Positions 8,590 through 17,744 of a stretch of DNA of 22,561 nt are shown here, piece after piece. The stretch covers positions 1 to 22,561 of the forward strand of contig CAMQJB010000035.1 in NCBI GenBank assembly GCA_947002045.1. Direction: 5' to 3'. This DNA comes from an uncultured Collinsella sp. (GTDB taxonomy: Bacteria > Actinomycetota > Coriobacteriia > Coriobacteriales > Coriobacteriaceae). The translations under genes and the position numbers were made by a program. Within the stretch, counting starts at the first letter, position 1; every line of letters begins with the position of its first letter. The notes beneath the pieces were generated by a model, which saw only the letters and a program-made list of their open reading frames with translations, was not told where the DNA came from and did not search any database.

Positions 8590-9306
8590 TTACTCCTCCT
8601 TCGTATCAAAATCCATGATGATGCCCTCGACCGGCGCTGGACCGGCGGGAATCTCGGGCGCATCGGGGTTGAGCTCGCGGTCGATATACTCCGGGTTCAC
8701 GCCGTGGCCGCCCAGATACTCCATGCCGGGGCCCTGGGGCTCGCCGGACGCAAGCGTCTCGTTGGCAGCCATGCCGGCAGCGTTGCCGGTCTTTACGGCC
8801 GAGGCGGCGCGCAGGGCGTCGAGCTCGCGCTTGCACTCCTGGCACATACCGACGGTACGGGCGGCCTGGATGGCCTCCATGCCGCCGGTCTTTTGCAGCA
8901 GGCGCTTGGCGTAGTCGATCTCCTTATGCGGGGCAAACGGCTTGCCGCAACGCGAGCAGTGCTCAAGCGTATAGACGCTCTTGCTGGTGAGGTCGTCCTT
9001 GCTCATGACAGCCAGCTCAAACTCCTCGGTGAGCTTGATGGCCTCCATGGGGCAGGCTTCCTCGCAGCGGCCGCAAAAGATGCAGCGGCCGTAGTCGATC
9101 GACCAGGTGATGGTATCGTCCGCAAGGTCGGTGTCCATGCGAATGGCGTCGGCCGGGCACGCCACGCCGCAGGCACCGCAGGCGATGCAGAGCTCGGCAT
9201 TGTGCTCGGGCTTGCCGCGCATGTCCTTGTTGGTGGGGAACGGCGCAAACGGGTACTTGACCGTCGCGTCGCCGGCCTTGGCGTTAACCTTCCAAAGCTT
9301 CAGCAT
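8590..9306 (-). CDS. hyfH: Hydrogenase 4Fe-4S subunit, HyfH/HycF (NuoI-like)
   Basis: This polyferredoxin-like subunit relays electrons between the Fe-S proteins and the hydrogenase core. The 238-residue protein has two typical [4Fe-4S] motifs, C40/C43/C46/C50 and C75/C78/C81/C85, each ending in CP. It then has two separated CxxC pairs, C117/C120 and C155/C158, which look like a metal-binding ribbon, possibly zinc. The C-terminal 70 residues are acidic and proline-rich with no motif I recognise. I chose the ATG at 9306, just 1 nt after the hyfG stop, with GAGGCG upstream. An in-frame upstream extension exists, but it would lie inside hyfG and encode unrelated Arg/Ser-rich sequence. Confidence 0.95.
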   Translation of the reverse strand: MLKLWKVNAKAGDATVKYPFAPFPTNKDMRGKPEHNAELCIACGACGVACPADAIRMDTDLADDTITWSIDYGRCIFCGRCEEACPMEAIKLTEEFELAVMSKDDLTSKSVYTLEHCSRCGKPFAPHKEIDYAKRLLQKTGGMEAIQAARTVGMCQECKRELDALRAASAVKTGNAAGMAANETLASGEPQGPGMEYLGGHGVNPEYIDRELNPDAPEIPAGPAPVEGIIMDFDTKEE

Positions 9307-9307
9307 A

Positions 9308-11080
9308 TTAGAGCGCCTCCTCATCGAGCGGGGCGGCCACGGTGCCCTCGCCCGCAAGCGGCGACTTGTCGCGCCAGACGTTTTCAAACTGCTCCTTGTC
9401 GAGCACGTGGTCGCGCTTGGCGGCGACATCGGTCACCGTCACGCGGTCGGTGCAGGAGTAGCACGGGTCGAGCGAACCGACGATCAGCGCAGCGTCGCCC
9501 ACGGTGTTGCCGCGGAACATGTAGCGCAGGACCGGCCAGTTGCTGTACGTGGCGGCCTTGGCGCGCCAGCGGTAGCACTTCTGGTTATTGCCGAGCATGG
9601 CCCAGTGCACGTCCTCGCCGCGCGGCGCCTCGGTGGCGCCGATGGCGTACTTGTGCGGGGTGTACTCCCAATCCGTGGTGAGGATGGGGCCCGACGGGCA
9701 GTTCTCGAGCATGGTCTCGATCATGTCGATCGAATCGTAGACCTCCTGGATGCGAACGGCGGTACGGCCGAAGGCATCGCAAGTGTCGGCCGTGGCGGCG
9801 TGCATCTTTTGGACATCCGGATCGGCATAGCCGTCGAAGGGATGGTCAAAGCGCACGTCGCGGGCATAACCCGAGCCACGCATGAGCGGGCCGACCGGCG
9901 AGAAGTCGCGTGCGATCTTGCGGTCCAGAATGCCGATACCGCTCGTACGCTCGATAAAGTTGGGCGTAGAGAGCAGCACGTCGACGAGTTCCTGAACCTC
10001 GGAGCGCAGCTGGTGGATGGTCGTGAGCGTGGAGAGCTTCTGCTCGGCCAAAATGTCGCGGCGCACGCCGCCGATCACGTTGAGGCCGTAGGTCTTGCGG
10101 TGACCGGAGAGCTTCTCGGCCAGATCCATGGACTTCTCGCGGACGCGGAAGAACTGCTGGAAGCCGGAGTCGAAGCCCGTGTAGTGCGACGCCAGGCCAA
10201 TGTTGAGCAGATGCGAGTGCAGACGCTCGACCTCGAGCATGATGGCGCGGATGTACTGGGCGCGCGGCGGGACATGAATGCCCTGGGCGCGCTCGACGGC
10301 CTCGGCATAGGCCACCGAGTGGGCGCAGCCGCAGATGCCGCAGATGCGGTCGGCGAGGAACGTCACGGCGTCATAGTTCAGGCGCGTCTCGGCGACCTTC
10401 TCCATGCCGCGGTGCACGTAGAACAGACGGTAGTCGGCATCGACGATCGTCTCGCCCTCAACGAACAGGCGGAAGTGGCCGGGCTCGTCGGAGGTGATGT
10501 GCAACGGTCCCATGGGGACGAGCGTGGTCTCCTTGCCCTTGGTGTCGACCAAGAATTCGTAGTTTTCCATGTCGCTCGCGGGGGCGGGGCGGAAACGGTA
10601 ATCCATCGAATCCTTGCGCAACGGGTACAGCCCGCTGGGCCAATCGTCGGGAAGCACCAGGCGACGGCGGTCGGGCAGACCCTCGGGAATCAGGCCGAAC
10701 ATATCGCGCAGCTCGCGCTCGCCCCACACGCAGGCGGGGACGAACGGCGTCACGGACGGGAACGTCATCTTGGCGGGGTCGACCTCGGCACGCACGGTAA
10801 CCCAGCCGGGGTCCTCCCCCTCCATGGAGATGACGTAGTACACGGCGTAACGGCCGCACAGGGAGCGCTCGTCGTTGCCGACAATCACGGGAATCCAGCC
10901 GTAGCGCTCGTAGTACAGGTAGTGGACGGCCTCGGGCAGCTTGTCCTGCTTGACGGTAATCGTCAGCTGGTCCTCGCACTGCCACTCGACCTTCTCGATG
11001 CAGCCCGGAACAGCGCGGCGCAGGGCCTCGACATGGCTCTCGCAGCGACGGGCATACACCTTGTTCTCAGTTTCAATCAT
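9308..11080 (-). CDS. hyfG: [NiFe] hydrogenase large subunit, HyfG/HycE (NuoC-NuoD fusion)
   Basis: This is the H2-forming catalytic subunit. Of its 590 residues, about 1-165 form a NuoC (30 kDa) domain, and the rest a NuoD-like domain. The two nickel motifs are RICGICGCAH (C247, C250) and DPCYSCTDR (C540, C543), so all four cysteine ligands are present and none is Sec. After R546 there is a 44-residue tail rich in charged residues. E. coli HycE has a 32-residue tail removed by HycI, and a HycI homologue is encoded downstream here. The ATG at 11080 has GGAGTAACGA in front and lies 3 nt after the hyfF stop. Close homology to NuoD is expected, but the CxxC motifs at both ends mark a true hydrogenase. 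Confidence 0.97.
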   Translation of the reverse strand: MIETENKVYARRCESHVEALRRAVPGCIEKVEWQCEDQLTITVKQDKLPEAVHYLYYERYGWIPVIVGNDERSLCGRYAVYYVISMEGEDPGWVTVRAEVDPAKMTFPSVTPFVPACVWGERELRDMFGLIPEGLPDRRRLVLPDDWPSGLYPLRKDSMDYRFRPAPASDMENYEFLVDTKGKETTLVPMGPLHITSDEPGHFRLFVEGETIVDADYRLFYVHRGMEKVAETRLNYDAVTFLADRICGICGCAHSVAYAEAVERAQGIHVPPRAQYIRAIMLEVERLHSHLLNIGLASHYTGFDSGFQQFFRVREKSMDLAEKLSGHRKTYGLNVIGGVRRDILAEQKLSTLTTIHQLRSEVQELVDVLLSTPNFIERTSGIGILDRKIARDFSPVGPLMRGSGYARDVRFDHPFDGYADPDVQKMHAATADTCDAFGRTAVRIQEVYDSIDMIETMLENCPSGPILTTDWEYTPHKYAIGATEAPRGEDVHWAMLGNNQKCYRWRAKAATYSNWPVLRYMFRGNTVGDAALIVGSLDPCYSCTDRVTVTDVAAKRDHVLDKEQFENVWRDKSPLAGEGTVAAPLDEEAL

Positions 11081-11083
11081 TCG

Positions 11084-12643
11084 TTACTCCACCTCGCTCT
11101 GAGCGGTCTCGGTACCGAACACAGCGCGGTACATCGGCGTCGCGTGAAGCTCCTCGGTGCTCTGCTCGAGCACGATGCCGGTCGCAGTCTCCACACCGTG
11201 CACGAGAGGCAGCGGGGTGGCGATGCCAAACCACAAGATCATGACAGCCAGGATGATTTCGGGAATAAGCATGAGCGCCGGGGCCTCATGCTTGCCCATG
11301 GCCTGGGGCGCATGGCCGAATACCGACTTGAGTGCGATGCGGGTGAGCGCGGAGATGGCCACGGTAAGACCGAGGGCGACCACGACGACCAGCCACATGG
11401 GACCGGCGGTAACACCGGCGACAAAAGTCAGGAACTCGGAGATAAACATGCCAAAGGGCGGGAAGGCACCAAGACCGAGCAGTGCCAAGATGGCGAGCGC
11501 GGCGGTTGCGGGGGCAACCTCGACGACACCCTGAATCTTAGCCAGGCTACGCGTGCCAAAGGCGTGCTGGATGTTGCCGGACACGCAGAAGGCAAGCGTC
11601 TTGGTAAAGCCGTGGAACACGCAGTGCAGCAGGGCCGCGGCGATACCCAGCGGGCCACCGATACCCAGGCACAGGGCGATAACGCCCACGTTCTCCACAG
11701 ACGAGTACGCAAAGCGGCGCTTGAGGTCGTCCTGGCGAAACATCGAAAGTGCCGCCACCAAAATGGACAGCGTGCCGACGATCAGCAGCAAAAGCTGCGG
11801 ATACTCGGCGCCCACGGCCTGGATGGTAAAGCCGTAGAAGCGCATGATCACGAGCATGGCGCACTTAAGCAGCACGCCAGAGAGCAGGGCCGAGACAGGG
11901 CTCGGGGCCTGGGAGTGAGCATCGGGCAGCCAAGTGTGCATGGGGAACAGGCCGGCCTTGGTGCCAAAGCCGATCACGATAAACGCAAAGGCGAGGCGCA
12001 TGAGCGTCGGATCGAACTGGTCGGCATACGGCAGTACGCACGACAGGAATGCGGCCTCGTGGGCGTTGGGAATCACGTCGGCGGCGTTGGCGTAGATCAG
12101 CAGCGTACCGAACAAGCCAAAGGCCACGCCGGCGGTGCAGACCATCGCATACTTCCAAGAAGCCTCGAGGGCCGTCTTGTTCTTGTAGATACCCACCAGG
12201 AACACGGTGGAAAGCGTGGTTGCCTCCACGGCGGCCCACGTGAGGATCATGTTGTTGGACAGGCACGCGAGCAGCATGGTGAACACAAACAGGCTAAACA
12301 GCGCAAAATACTGCTTGGCGCGCTCGGCGGGCATGGAGCCCTCCTCGATATCGGCCTTTACATAGGGCAGCGAGAGCAGCCCGGTAAGAAAACCGATAAA
12401 GCCGATGAGCAGCACAAAGATGGCACCCAGCGAATCGAGGTGGAACCACAGGCCAAGAGCGCTCGCGGTGTCGCCGCTCATAAGGACGTCACCAGCCGTC
12501 ACAATCGACAGCACCAGGACGGCTGCGACGGAGACCAGGTTGAGACCGGCAAACACGTTATAGGACGTGTTCTTGGGCAAAAACGCCATGACCAGCGAGA
12601 ACACCAAAGGAGTCGCGAGCAGGGCGAGAATCAACGTTTCCAT
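11084..12643 (-). CDS. hyfF: Hydrogenase membrane subunit HyfF (antiporter-like, NuoL/M/N family)
   Basis: This polytopic membrane protein of 519 residues has about 14 hydrophobic segments and is one of three antiporter-like subunits in the complex. It keeps the charged residues expected for ion transfer: Glu in the TM5-like WAAVEATTLST segment and Lys in GTKAGLFPMHTWLPDAHSQAP, with another Lys in the following helix (LLKCAML). In E. coli, HyfF is found in FHL-2 and has no separate counterpart in FHL-1, which supports the Hyf assignment. The start has GAGGGG upstream and follows hyfE by 3 nt. Which ion is pumped (H+ or Na+) cannot be told from sequence. Confidence 0.93.
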   Translation of the reverse strand: METLILALLATPLVFSLVMAFLPKNTSYNVFAGLNLVSVAAVLVLSIVTAGDVLMSGDTASALGLWFHLDSLGAIFVLLIGFIGFLTGLLSLPYVKADIEEGSMPAERAKQYFALFSLFVFTMLLACLSNNMILTWAAVEATTLSTVFLVGIYKNKTALEASWKYAMVCTAGVAFGLFGTLLIYANAADVIPNAHEAAFLSCVLPYADQFDPTLMRLAFAFIVIGFGTKAGLFPMHTWLPDAHSQAPSPVSALLSGVLLKCAMLVIMRFYGFTIQAVGAEYPQLLLLIVGTLSILVAALSMFRQDDLKRRFAYSSVENVGVIALCLGIGGPLGIAAALLHCVFHGFTKTLAFCVSGNIQHAFGTRSLAKIQGVVEVAPATAALAILALLGLGAFPPFGMFISEFLTFVAGVTAGPMWLVVVVALGLTVAISALTRIALKSVFGHAPQAMGKHEAPALMLIPEIILAVMILWFGIATPLPLVHGVETATGIVLEQSTEELHATPMYRAVFGTETAQSEVE

Positions 12644-12646
12644 GGA

Positions 12647-13300
12647 CTACCCCCTCAGCTCGGACAGGTCGCGCGCATCGAGCGAGTGGGAGTCGTCCCA
12701 AATGCGACGCACGACGATGGACATGATGATGACGGCAAAGATGGCGTCGGTGGCGATACCGATCTCGATGATCTCGGGAGCGGTGGGGGCCAAAAGCGCG
12801 AGCGTCACATGGCTGCCGTTTTCCATAAGGCAGTATCCAAAGATCTGCTTCATGATGTTGCGCTGCGAAATGATGCAGGTGAGGCCCACGAAGAAGTGAG
12901 CGAAGCTAATGGCGAGCGCTGGCGTTGCAACCTCGGCCGTGGGCAGGCTGATCTGCGTCACGACGGCAAAGCAAATCGCGACCTCGACGGCAATGATGCA
13001 AATGGCCCACGCGGGCTTAAGGCCGGCCTTGAGCGATGCGTCGCTCGGCTCGCCCATCTTCTTGTATGCGCGGTTGAGAATGTAAGGGACCAGGACGACC
13101 TTGGTGATAAAGGCAGATCCAGCCCACATAAGCAGCTCCTGCGCACCGGTGGTGGCACCGAGCGTAGCGAGCAGTCCCACGAGCACCAGTGACTGCACCG
13201 CATACCAGCTGATGGCGTGCTTGATGTTCTTTGAGACGACCACCATGGTGGACGTGACGATCAGAAGGCCGCCAAGGATGTTGACGATCGAATAACCCAT
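12647..13300 (-). CDS. hyfE: Hydrogenase membrane subunit HyfE (NuoK-like)
   Basis: This 217-residue integral membrane protein has about six to seven hydrophobic segments. Similarity to HyfE comes from its place between hyfD and hyfF and from features such as SAFITKVVLVPYIL (about residues 62-75), QRNIMKQIFGYCLMENG (about 145-161) and an APTAPEIIEIGIATDAI segment with acidic residues inside the membrane region. HyfE is thought to connect the antiporter-like modules of the membrane arm. The ATG at 13300 has an excellent AGGAGG site, and the gap from the hyfD stop is 13 nt. The individual motifs are less diagnostic than in the other subunits, so context carries part of the call. Confidence 0.9.
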   Translation of the reverse strand: MGYSIVNILGGLLIVTSTMVVVSKNIKHAISWYAVQSLVLVGLLATLGATTGAQELLMWAGSAFITKVVLVPYILNRAYKKMGEPSDASLKAGLKPAWAICIIAVEVAICFAVVTQISLPTAEVATPALAISFAHFFVGLTCIISQRNIMKQIFGYCLMENGSHVTLALLAPTAPEIIEIGIATDAIFAVIIMSIVVRRIWDDSHSLDARDLSELRG

Positions 13301-13313
13301 GTCGTTCTACCTC

Positions 13314-14771
13314 CTAACCGATCCAGCTGGCCGAAAGCGGGCCGCTGACGATAACCATGATGATGAGCACGATGAACACGAACGCCATCGCGCGGGGAAG
13401 CGGGGCTCCCGCAGCGACCTCGTCGCTCGGCTCGCCGGGCAGGCAATAGCCCATCCACTTAAGGAACCAGGCAAAGGTGGCGACGGTCTCGGCGACCATG
13501 ATGCACACGAGCACCAGGATCGCAACGTTGCCGGCACCCACAGAAAAGCCGCCGGCGATGATCTGGAACTTCGAGAAGAACGTGTTCATGGGCGGCACGC
13601 CGGCAATGGCGAGCGCCGCGACACCAAAGCCCACGCCCGAGATCGGGTACTTCTTTACGATGCCGCGAAGCTTGGGCAGCATACGCGTGCCGAGGGTAAA
13701 GGAGAACGAACCGGCGATCAGGAAGAACAGGGTCTTGGCGAAAGCGTGGTTAAAGATGTGGCACACGGCACCGTCAAAGGCCAGCTGGCTGCCAAAGACC
13801 GAAACGCCCAAACCAAAGAACACATAGGAGAGCTGGGCGATCGTGGAGAAGGCCAGCAGGCGCTTCATGTCCTTTTGCGGCAGGTACATAAGGAAACCAA
13901 AGAGCATGGTGACCATGGCGTCGATAATGGCGACCCAGCCCACGATCTCGGGAATCTCGCCGGCAGAGACGAGTGCACGCGCGAACACGCACACGCCGAC
14001 CTTAACCATCGAGGCGCCATGCAGGTAGGCCGAAACAGGCGTCGGTGCCTCCATAGCCGAAGGCAGCCACATGTACATGGGGACCTGTGCGGACTTTGCC
14101 CAAGCCGCAAACAGCACGAGCAAAAGGACGATAGCCTTGAGCTTGGCGTCGAGGCCGGCAATCGCGGTGATGGCGAAGGTGCCGGTGTGGGCAAACACGA
14201 TGGCGGCGCCCAGATACAGGCCAAGCGCACCGATATGCGTAATAATCAGGGCCTTCATGCCGGCCTTCTTGGCGGTAGGCGACATGTAGTAGCTAATGAG
14301 GCCCCAAGAGCACGCACCCGTGATCTCAAAGAACACGAGCTGGCCCAAAAGGGTCGAGCTGTACACAAGGCCGGCCATGGCGCCGATGAAGGTCGCGAGG
14401 TACGCGTAGAAGCGACGACGCGGTGCGTCGGGATGCTCACGGTTATTCTCGCTCATATAGGGAATCGAATAGATCACGACAAGCAGGCCGATACCCACAA
14501 AGGCGGGCGCGAGCAGTGTGCTCATGCGATCGAAGGTGAATCCCATGACGAGGGTCTGCCCAAACGAGATCAGGGGGACCTGCGTGTCGGGCATGCCGGC
14601 GCCAGCGAAATTCGCGGCGAGGGCGACGGTGCAGACCGTCGAGACGGCGGCACCCAAAACGCTGAACCACTTGGCGTACGGACGGGGGAACAGGGCGACG
14701 AGCACCGAGGCCACCATCGGGGCCGCAATAGCGACCAAGCCGAGAAGGGACAGACTGACTGCAAATGACAT
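13314..14771 (-). CDS. hyfD: Hydrogenase membrane subunit HyfD (antiporter-like)
   Basis: This 485-residue polytopic membrane protein is of the proton-translocating NADH-quinone oxidoreductase M/N/L type. It resembles E. coli HyfD closely in several stretches: NREHP near residue 110, FIGAMAGLVYSSTLLGQLVF, FFEITGACSW (with the key Glu), WAKSAQVPMYMWLP with the key Lys, MEAPTPVSAYLHGASMVKVG, and FNHAFAKTLFFL. E. coli FHL-1 has no HyfD equivalent, so its presence argues for FHL-2 and for more ion-pumping capacity. The start at 14771 has GGGAGA upstream; hyfC ends 15 nt before it. Confidence 0.95.
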   Translation of the reverse strand: MSFAVSLSLLGLVAIAAPMVASVLVALFPRPYAKWFSVLGAAVSTVCTVALAANFAGAGMPDTQVPLISFGQTLVMGFTFDRMSTLLAPAFVGIGLLVVIYSIPYMSENNREHPDAPRRRFYAYLATFIGAMAGLVYSSTLLGQLVFFEITGACSWGLISYYMSPTAKKAGMKALIITHIGALGLYLGAAIVFAHTGTFAITAIAGLDAKLKAIVLLLVLFAAWAKSAQVPMYMWLPSAMEAPTPVSAYLHGASMVKVGVCVFARALVSAGEIPEIVGWVAIIDAMVTMLFGFLMYLPQKDMKRLLAFSTIAQLSYVFFGLGVSVFGSQLAFDGAVCHIFNHAFAKTLFFLIAGSFSFTLGTRMLPKLRGIVKKYPISGVGFGVAALAIAGVPPMNTFFSKFQIIAGGFSVGAGNVAILVLVCIMVAETVATFAWFLKWMGYCLPGEPSDEVAAGAPLPRAMAFVFIVLIIMVIVSGPLSASWIG

Positions 14772-14786
14772 TGTTTCTCCCTTCTC

Positions 14787-15713
14787 CTACACGCCGACGA
14801 CCACGAAGACAAACGCCAGAACGGCGATGCCCACGACGGCCCAGGTCTGATTGCCAAGCACCTTAAAACGCGAGCGCGAGCAGGAGTTCTCGATTACGCC
14901 GCATACGACAAAGTCGATCAGGCACTTCACCAGGAAGATGACCGCGCCCAGAACGGCCGCGATACCCACGGCCGCGGGCTCGCCCCAGGGGACGAAGATC
15001 GCGCAGAACCAGGCGACGACCAGGACCTGTTTCATGGACATGGCGAGCTTGGCCATGGCGAGCGACGGGCCGGAAAGCTCGGCGAGCGGGCCTTCCTGAA
15101 GCTCCTGCTCGGCCTCGGCCTGATCAAAGGGCAGCTTGCCGAGTTCCATGTAGCAGGCAATCGCAAAGGCGATGCCGGCGAGGATCACGGCGACCGGCGC
15201 GTCGATGGCGCCCGTCATGATGTGCTGACCCATGGTGGCGATGTCGGTGGAGCCGCACACCAGGGCGGCGGCAAACAGCGCCAGCAGCATGGACGGCTCG
15301 ATGAGCACGCTCATGAGCAGCTCGCGGACGCCGCCGATACCGGCGTAAGCGTTGGACGAATCCACACCGCAGAGGGCGAAGAAGAAACGGGCGAGCGCCA
15401 GGCTGTACATGATGGTGATGGCGTCACCAAAGACCGGGATGGGGCTTTGTGCCGTAAAGAGCGGCAGACCCATCGCGAGCATAAAGGCGACGGCGAAGAA
15501 CAGCGGCGGCATAATGCGCAGCGCAAAGCTCGCATCCTCGCTCTGGGACTCGGGGCGCGCAAAGAGCTTGGCCAGGTCGCGGTAGTCCTGCATGATGCTG
15601 GGGCCGCGACGGTTGTGCATCTTGGCGCGGATCACGCGGCCGAGACCGGAGAAGAACGGTGCGACGGCCATGACGACCACGCCCTGCAGAACGGCAAGTA
15701 CGATGTTGTTCAT
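14787..15713 (-). CDS. hyfC: Hydrogenase membrane subunit HyfC/HycD (NuoH-like)
   Basis: This NuoH-like subunit anchors the soluble hydrogenase arm to the membrane and is expected to couple electron transfer to ion movement. The 308-residue protein has about eight hydrophobic segments. It has the hallmark loop ELGKLPFDQAEAEQELQEGP at about residue 190, as in E. coli HyfC/HycD, and an N-terminal cytoplasmic RRGPSIMQDYRDLAKLF loop at about 35-51. The ATG at 15713 has GGAGGGGAG upstream and follows the hyfB stop by 12 nt. Confidence 0.96.
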   Translation of the reverse strand: MNNIVLAVLQGVVVMAVAPFFSGLGRVIRAKMHNRRGPSIMQDYRDLAKLFARPESQSEDASFALRIMPPLFFAVAFMLAMGLPLFTAQSPIPVFGDAITIMYSLALARFFFALCGVDSSNAYAGIGGVRELLMSVLIEPSMLLALFAAALVCGSTDIATMGQHIMTGAIDAPVAVILAGIAFAIACYMELGKLPFDQAEAEQELQEGPLAELSGPSLAMAKLAMSMKQVLVVAWFCAIFVPWGEPAAVGIAAVLGAVIFLVKCLIDFVVCGVIENSCSRSRFKVLGNQTWAVVGIAVLAFVFVVVGV

Positions 15714-15725
15714 GCTCTCCCCTCC

Positions 15726-17744
15726 TTAACCCATTTGCACGGCGAGCACGAGGAACACCACGAGTGCCGCGACGATGTAGCAGATATAGATGCTGTAGTT
15801 GCCGCCCTCGAACTTAGTCGCGAGGTCGGCGAGCTTCTCGACACCCTTATGCGGGGCATCGACGAGAACCTTGTCGGGTACGGGCTCCACAGCCTCGGCC
15901 ACACCGGTGAGCTTCTGGAAGAAGTGTGCGATGGACCAGCAGACGGCCGTGCAGCGGTCACGCAGCGTGTAGAGCGGCTGCATAAACCAGGACACCTCGG
16001 AGGCAAAGGTCGTGGCCACGACGGGCATATGCTCGTTGGGAGCATAACCGCATGCCCACGGCTGAGACTTCTGCACCTTGCCGACGGTCTTGAGCTTGCG
16101 ATAACCGCAGGCAAGGCCGACGAGCACCACGAGCGCAATGGCGATCGCGGGCGTGGAGGTGGCAGCGCCGGAGTACTGGTTCATGAGCTCCATGCCCTCG
16201 GCGGCGAACACGCCACCGTACGGATGCAGCACGGACGCGGCGACATCGACCAGCACGGGCGCGATCACGGGAGCGCCAATGCCCAGCACGACGCAGATGG
16301 CCGCGAGCAGGCCCTGCGCAAACACCATGGGGGCGGGAACCTCCTTGGCATTGGCAGCGGCCTCGGAGCGGGGCGCGGAGGCAAAGGAGACGCCATAGGC
16401 CTTGACGAAGCACGTGACAGCCAGCGCGCCGGTAATGGCAAGCGCGACGGCAGCGAACACGGCCACGATCATGACGGCCTTGTCGCCCTGCATGGCAGCG
16501 TTAAACAGCGACTGGTAGGTAAACCACTCGGACACAAAGCCGTTGAAGGGCGGGATGGCCGAGATGGCAAGAGCGCCGACGAGGAAGCAGATGGCCGTTG
16601 CCGGCATACGACGGAACAGACCGCCCATCTTCTCCATATTGCGCGTGCCCGTGGAGTACAGCAGTGCACCGGCGCCCAAGAACAGCTCGCCCTTAAACAT
16701 CGCGTGGTTAAACGTGTGGTAGAGGGCGGCCATCAGAGCCAGGACGGCGATGCCGACCGAGTTGAGTGCCATGGCGGCCATGGAAGCGCCGACGCCGAGC
16801 AGAATGATGCCGATGTTCTCGACGGAGTGATAGGCCAGCAGGCGCTTGATGTCATGCTCCTGCAGGGCGAATGCCACGCCGAGGACCGACGAGATCGCGC
16901 CGAAGACCATGACCATAAGGCCCCACCAGACCTGAACGCCCGAGGCGGAGAGCAGGTCGAGACCAACCTTGAGGATGCCGAAGATACCGATCTTGATCAT
17001 GCCGCCGGACATGAGGGCCGACACGTTGGACGGCGCCTCGGGATGTGCCTTGGGCAGCCAGCCGTGCAGCGGGATGATACCGGCCTTGGCGCCAAAGCCA
17101 AAGAAGGCGAGCACGAAGCACACGGATGCGACCGCGGGGCTAAACTGCGTGGCGCGGAAATCCGCAAAGGCAAACGAGCCACCGGCGAAGTTGGTCATGG
17201 TGAGGAAGCTCGCCATGATGAGCACAAAGCCCACGTGCGCGATCACAAAGTAGAGCCAACCGCCATGGATGGAGTTCTCGTTCTCCTCGATCACGACCAG
17301 GAAGTACGAGGTCAGCGACATGAGCTCAAAGGCGACCAGGAACCAAAACACGTTGTCGGCGGTGATGACGAGCATCATGGACGCCACAAAGGTGTTAAAG
17401 AAGAAGCCGGCGCGGCCCTTTTTGCCCGGGTACTCATCAAAGTAGTTGAGACCGTAGATCGAACCGGCAAACGCGAGCACCGAGATGAGCGCCACGAACA
17501 GGCCGGACAGCTGGTTGAGCAGCAGCTGGAAATGGGCAAACGGGAAGAACACGATGGTGTCGACCGACGTGACATCGCCCAGCACGGCCTGGATACCGGC
17601 CACAAACGAAAGCACCGCGGCGACGGCGCCGATAAGGCAGCCGGCGGTCTTGGCGGCGTTATCGGCCTTGATCAGCAGAACCGAGGCGAGCGCACCGATG
17701 CACGAGACGGCAAGCGATGCGATAAACAGCGTCATGCTATCCAT
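15726..17744 (-). CDS. hyfB: Hydrogenase membrane subunit HyfB/HycC (antiporter-like)
   Basis: This is the largest antiporter-like membrane subunit. At 672 residues it is the same length as I recall for E. coli HyfB. It keeps Glu in VAFELMSLTSYFLV, Lys in GFGAKAGIIPLHGWLPKAHPE and Lys in GGMIKIGIFGI, residues needed for ion transfer in this family, plus FNHAMFKGELFL. The C-terminal 120 residues include a hydrophilic WACGYAPNEHMP stretch and a last hydrophobic helix. The start codon lies inside the end of hyfA (8-nt overlap), with AAGGGAG upstream, so translation is probably coupled. Confidence 0.96.
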   Translation of the reverse strand: MDSMTLFIASLAVSCIGALASVLLIKADNAAKTAGCLIGAVAAVLSFVAGIQAVLGDVTSVDTIVFFPFAHFQLLLNQLSGLFVALISVLAFAGSIYGLNYFDEYPGKKGRAGFFFNTFVASMMLVITADNVFWFLVAFELMSLTSYFLVVIEENENSIHGGWLYFVIAHVGFVLIMASFLTMTNFAGGSFAFADFRATQFSPAVASVCFVLAFFGFGAKAGIIPLHGWLPKAHPEAPSNVSALMSGGMIKIGIFGILKVGLDLLSASGVQVWWGLMVMVFGAISSVLGVAFALQEHDIKRLLAYHSVENIGIILLGVGASMAAMALNSVGIAVLALMAALYHTFNHAMFKGELFLGAGALLYSTGTRNMEKMGGLFRRMPATAICFLVGALAISAIPPFNGFVSEWFTYQSLFNAAMQGDKAVMIVAVFAAVALAITGALAVTCFVKAYGVSFASAPRSEAAANAKEVPAPMVFAQGLLAAICVVLGIGAPVIAPVLVDVAASVLHPYGGVFAAEGMELMNQYSGAATSTPAIAIALVVLVGLACGYRKLKTVGKVQKSQPWACGYAPNEHMPVVATTFASEVSWFMQPLYTLRDRCTAVCWSIAHFFQKLTGVAEAVEPVPDKVLVDAPHKGVEKLADLATKFEGGNYSIYICYIVAALVVFLVLAVQMG

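Noticed and set aside
9107..13192. Very long plus-strand open frame of 1361 codons (also 15222-17795, 18317-20185 and 500-2344)
   Set aside because: They are antisense to well-identified hyf, fdhF and sel genes, cross several gene boundaries, show no known domains and are His/Arg/Gly-rich, typical of shadow frames in GC-rich DNA.
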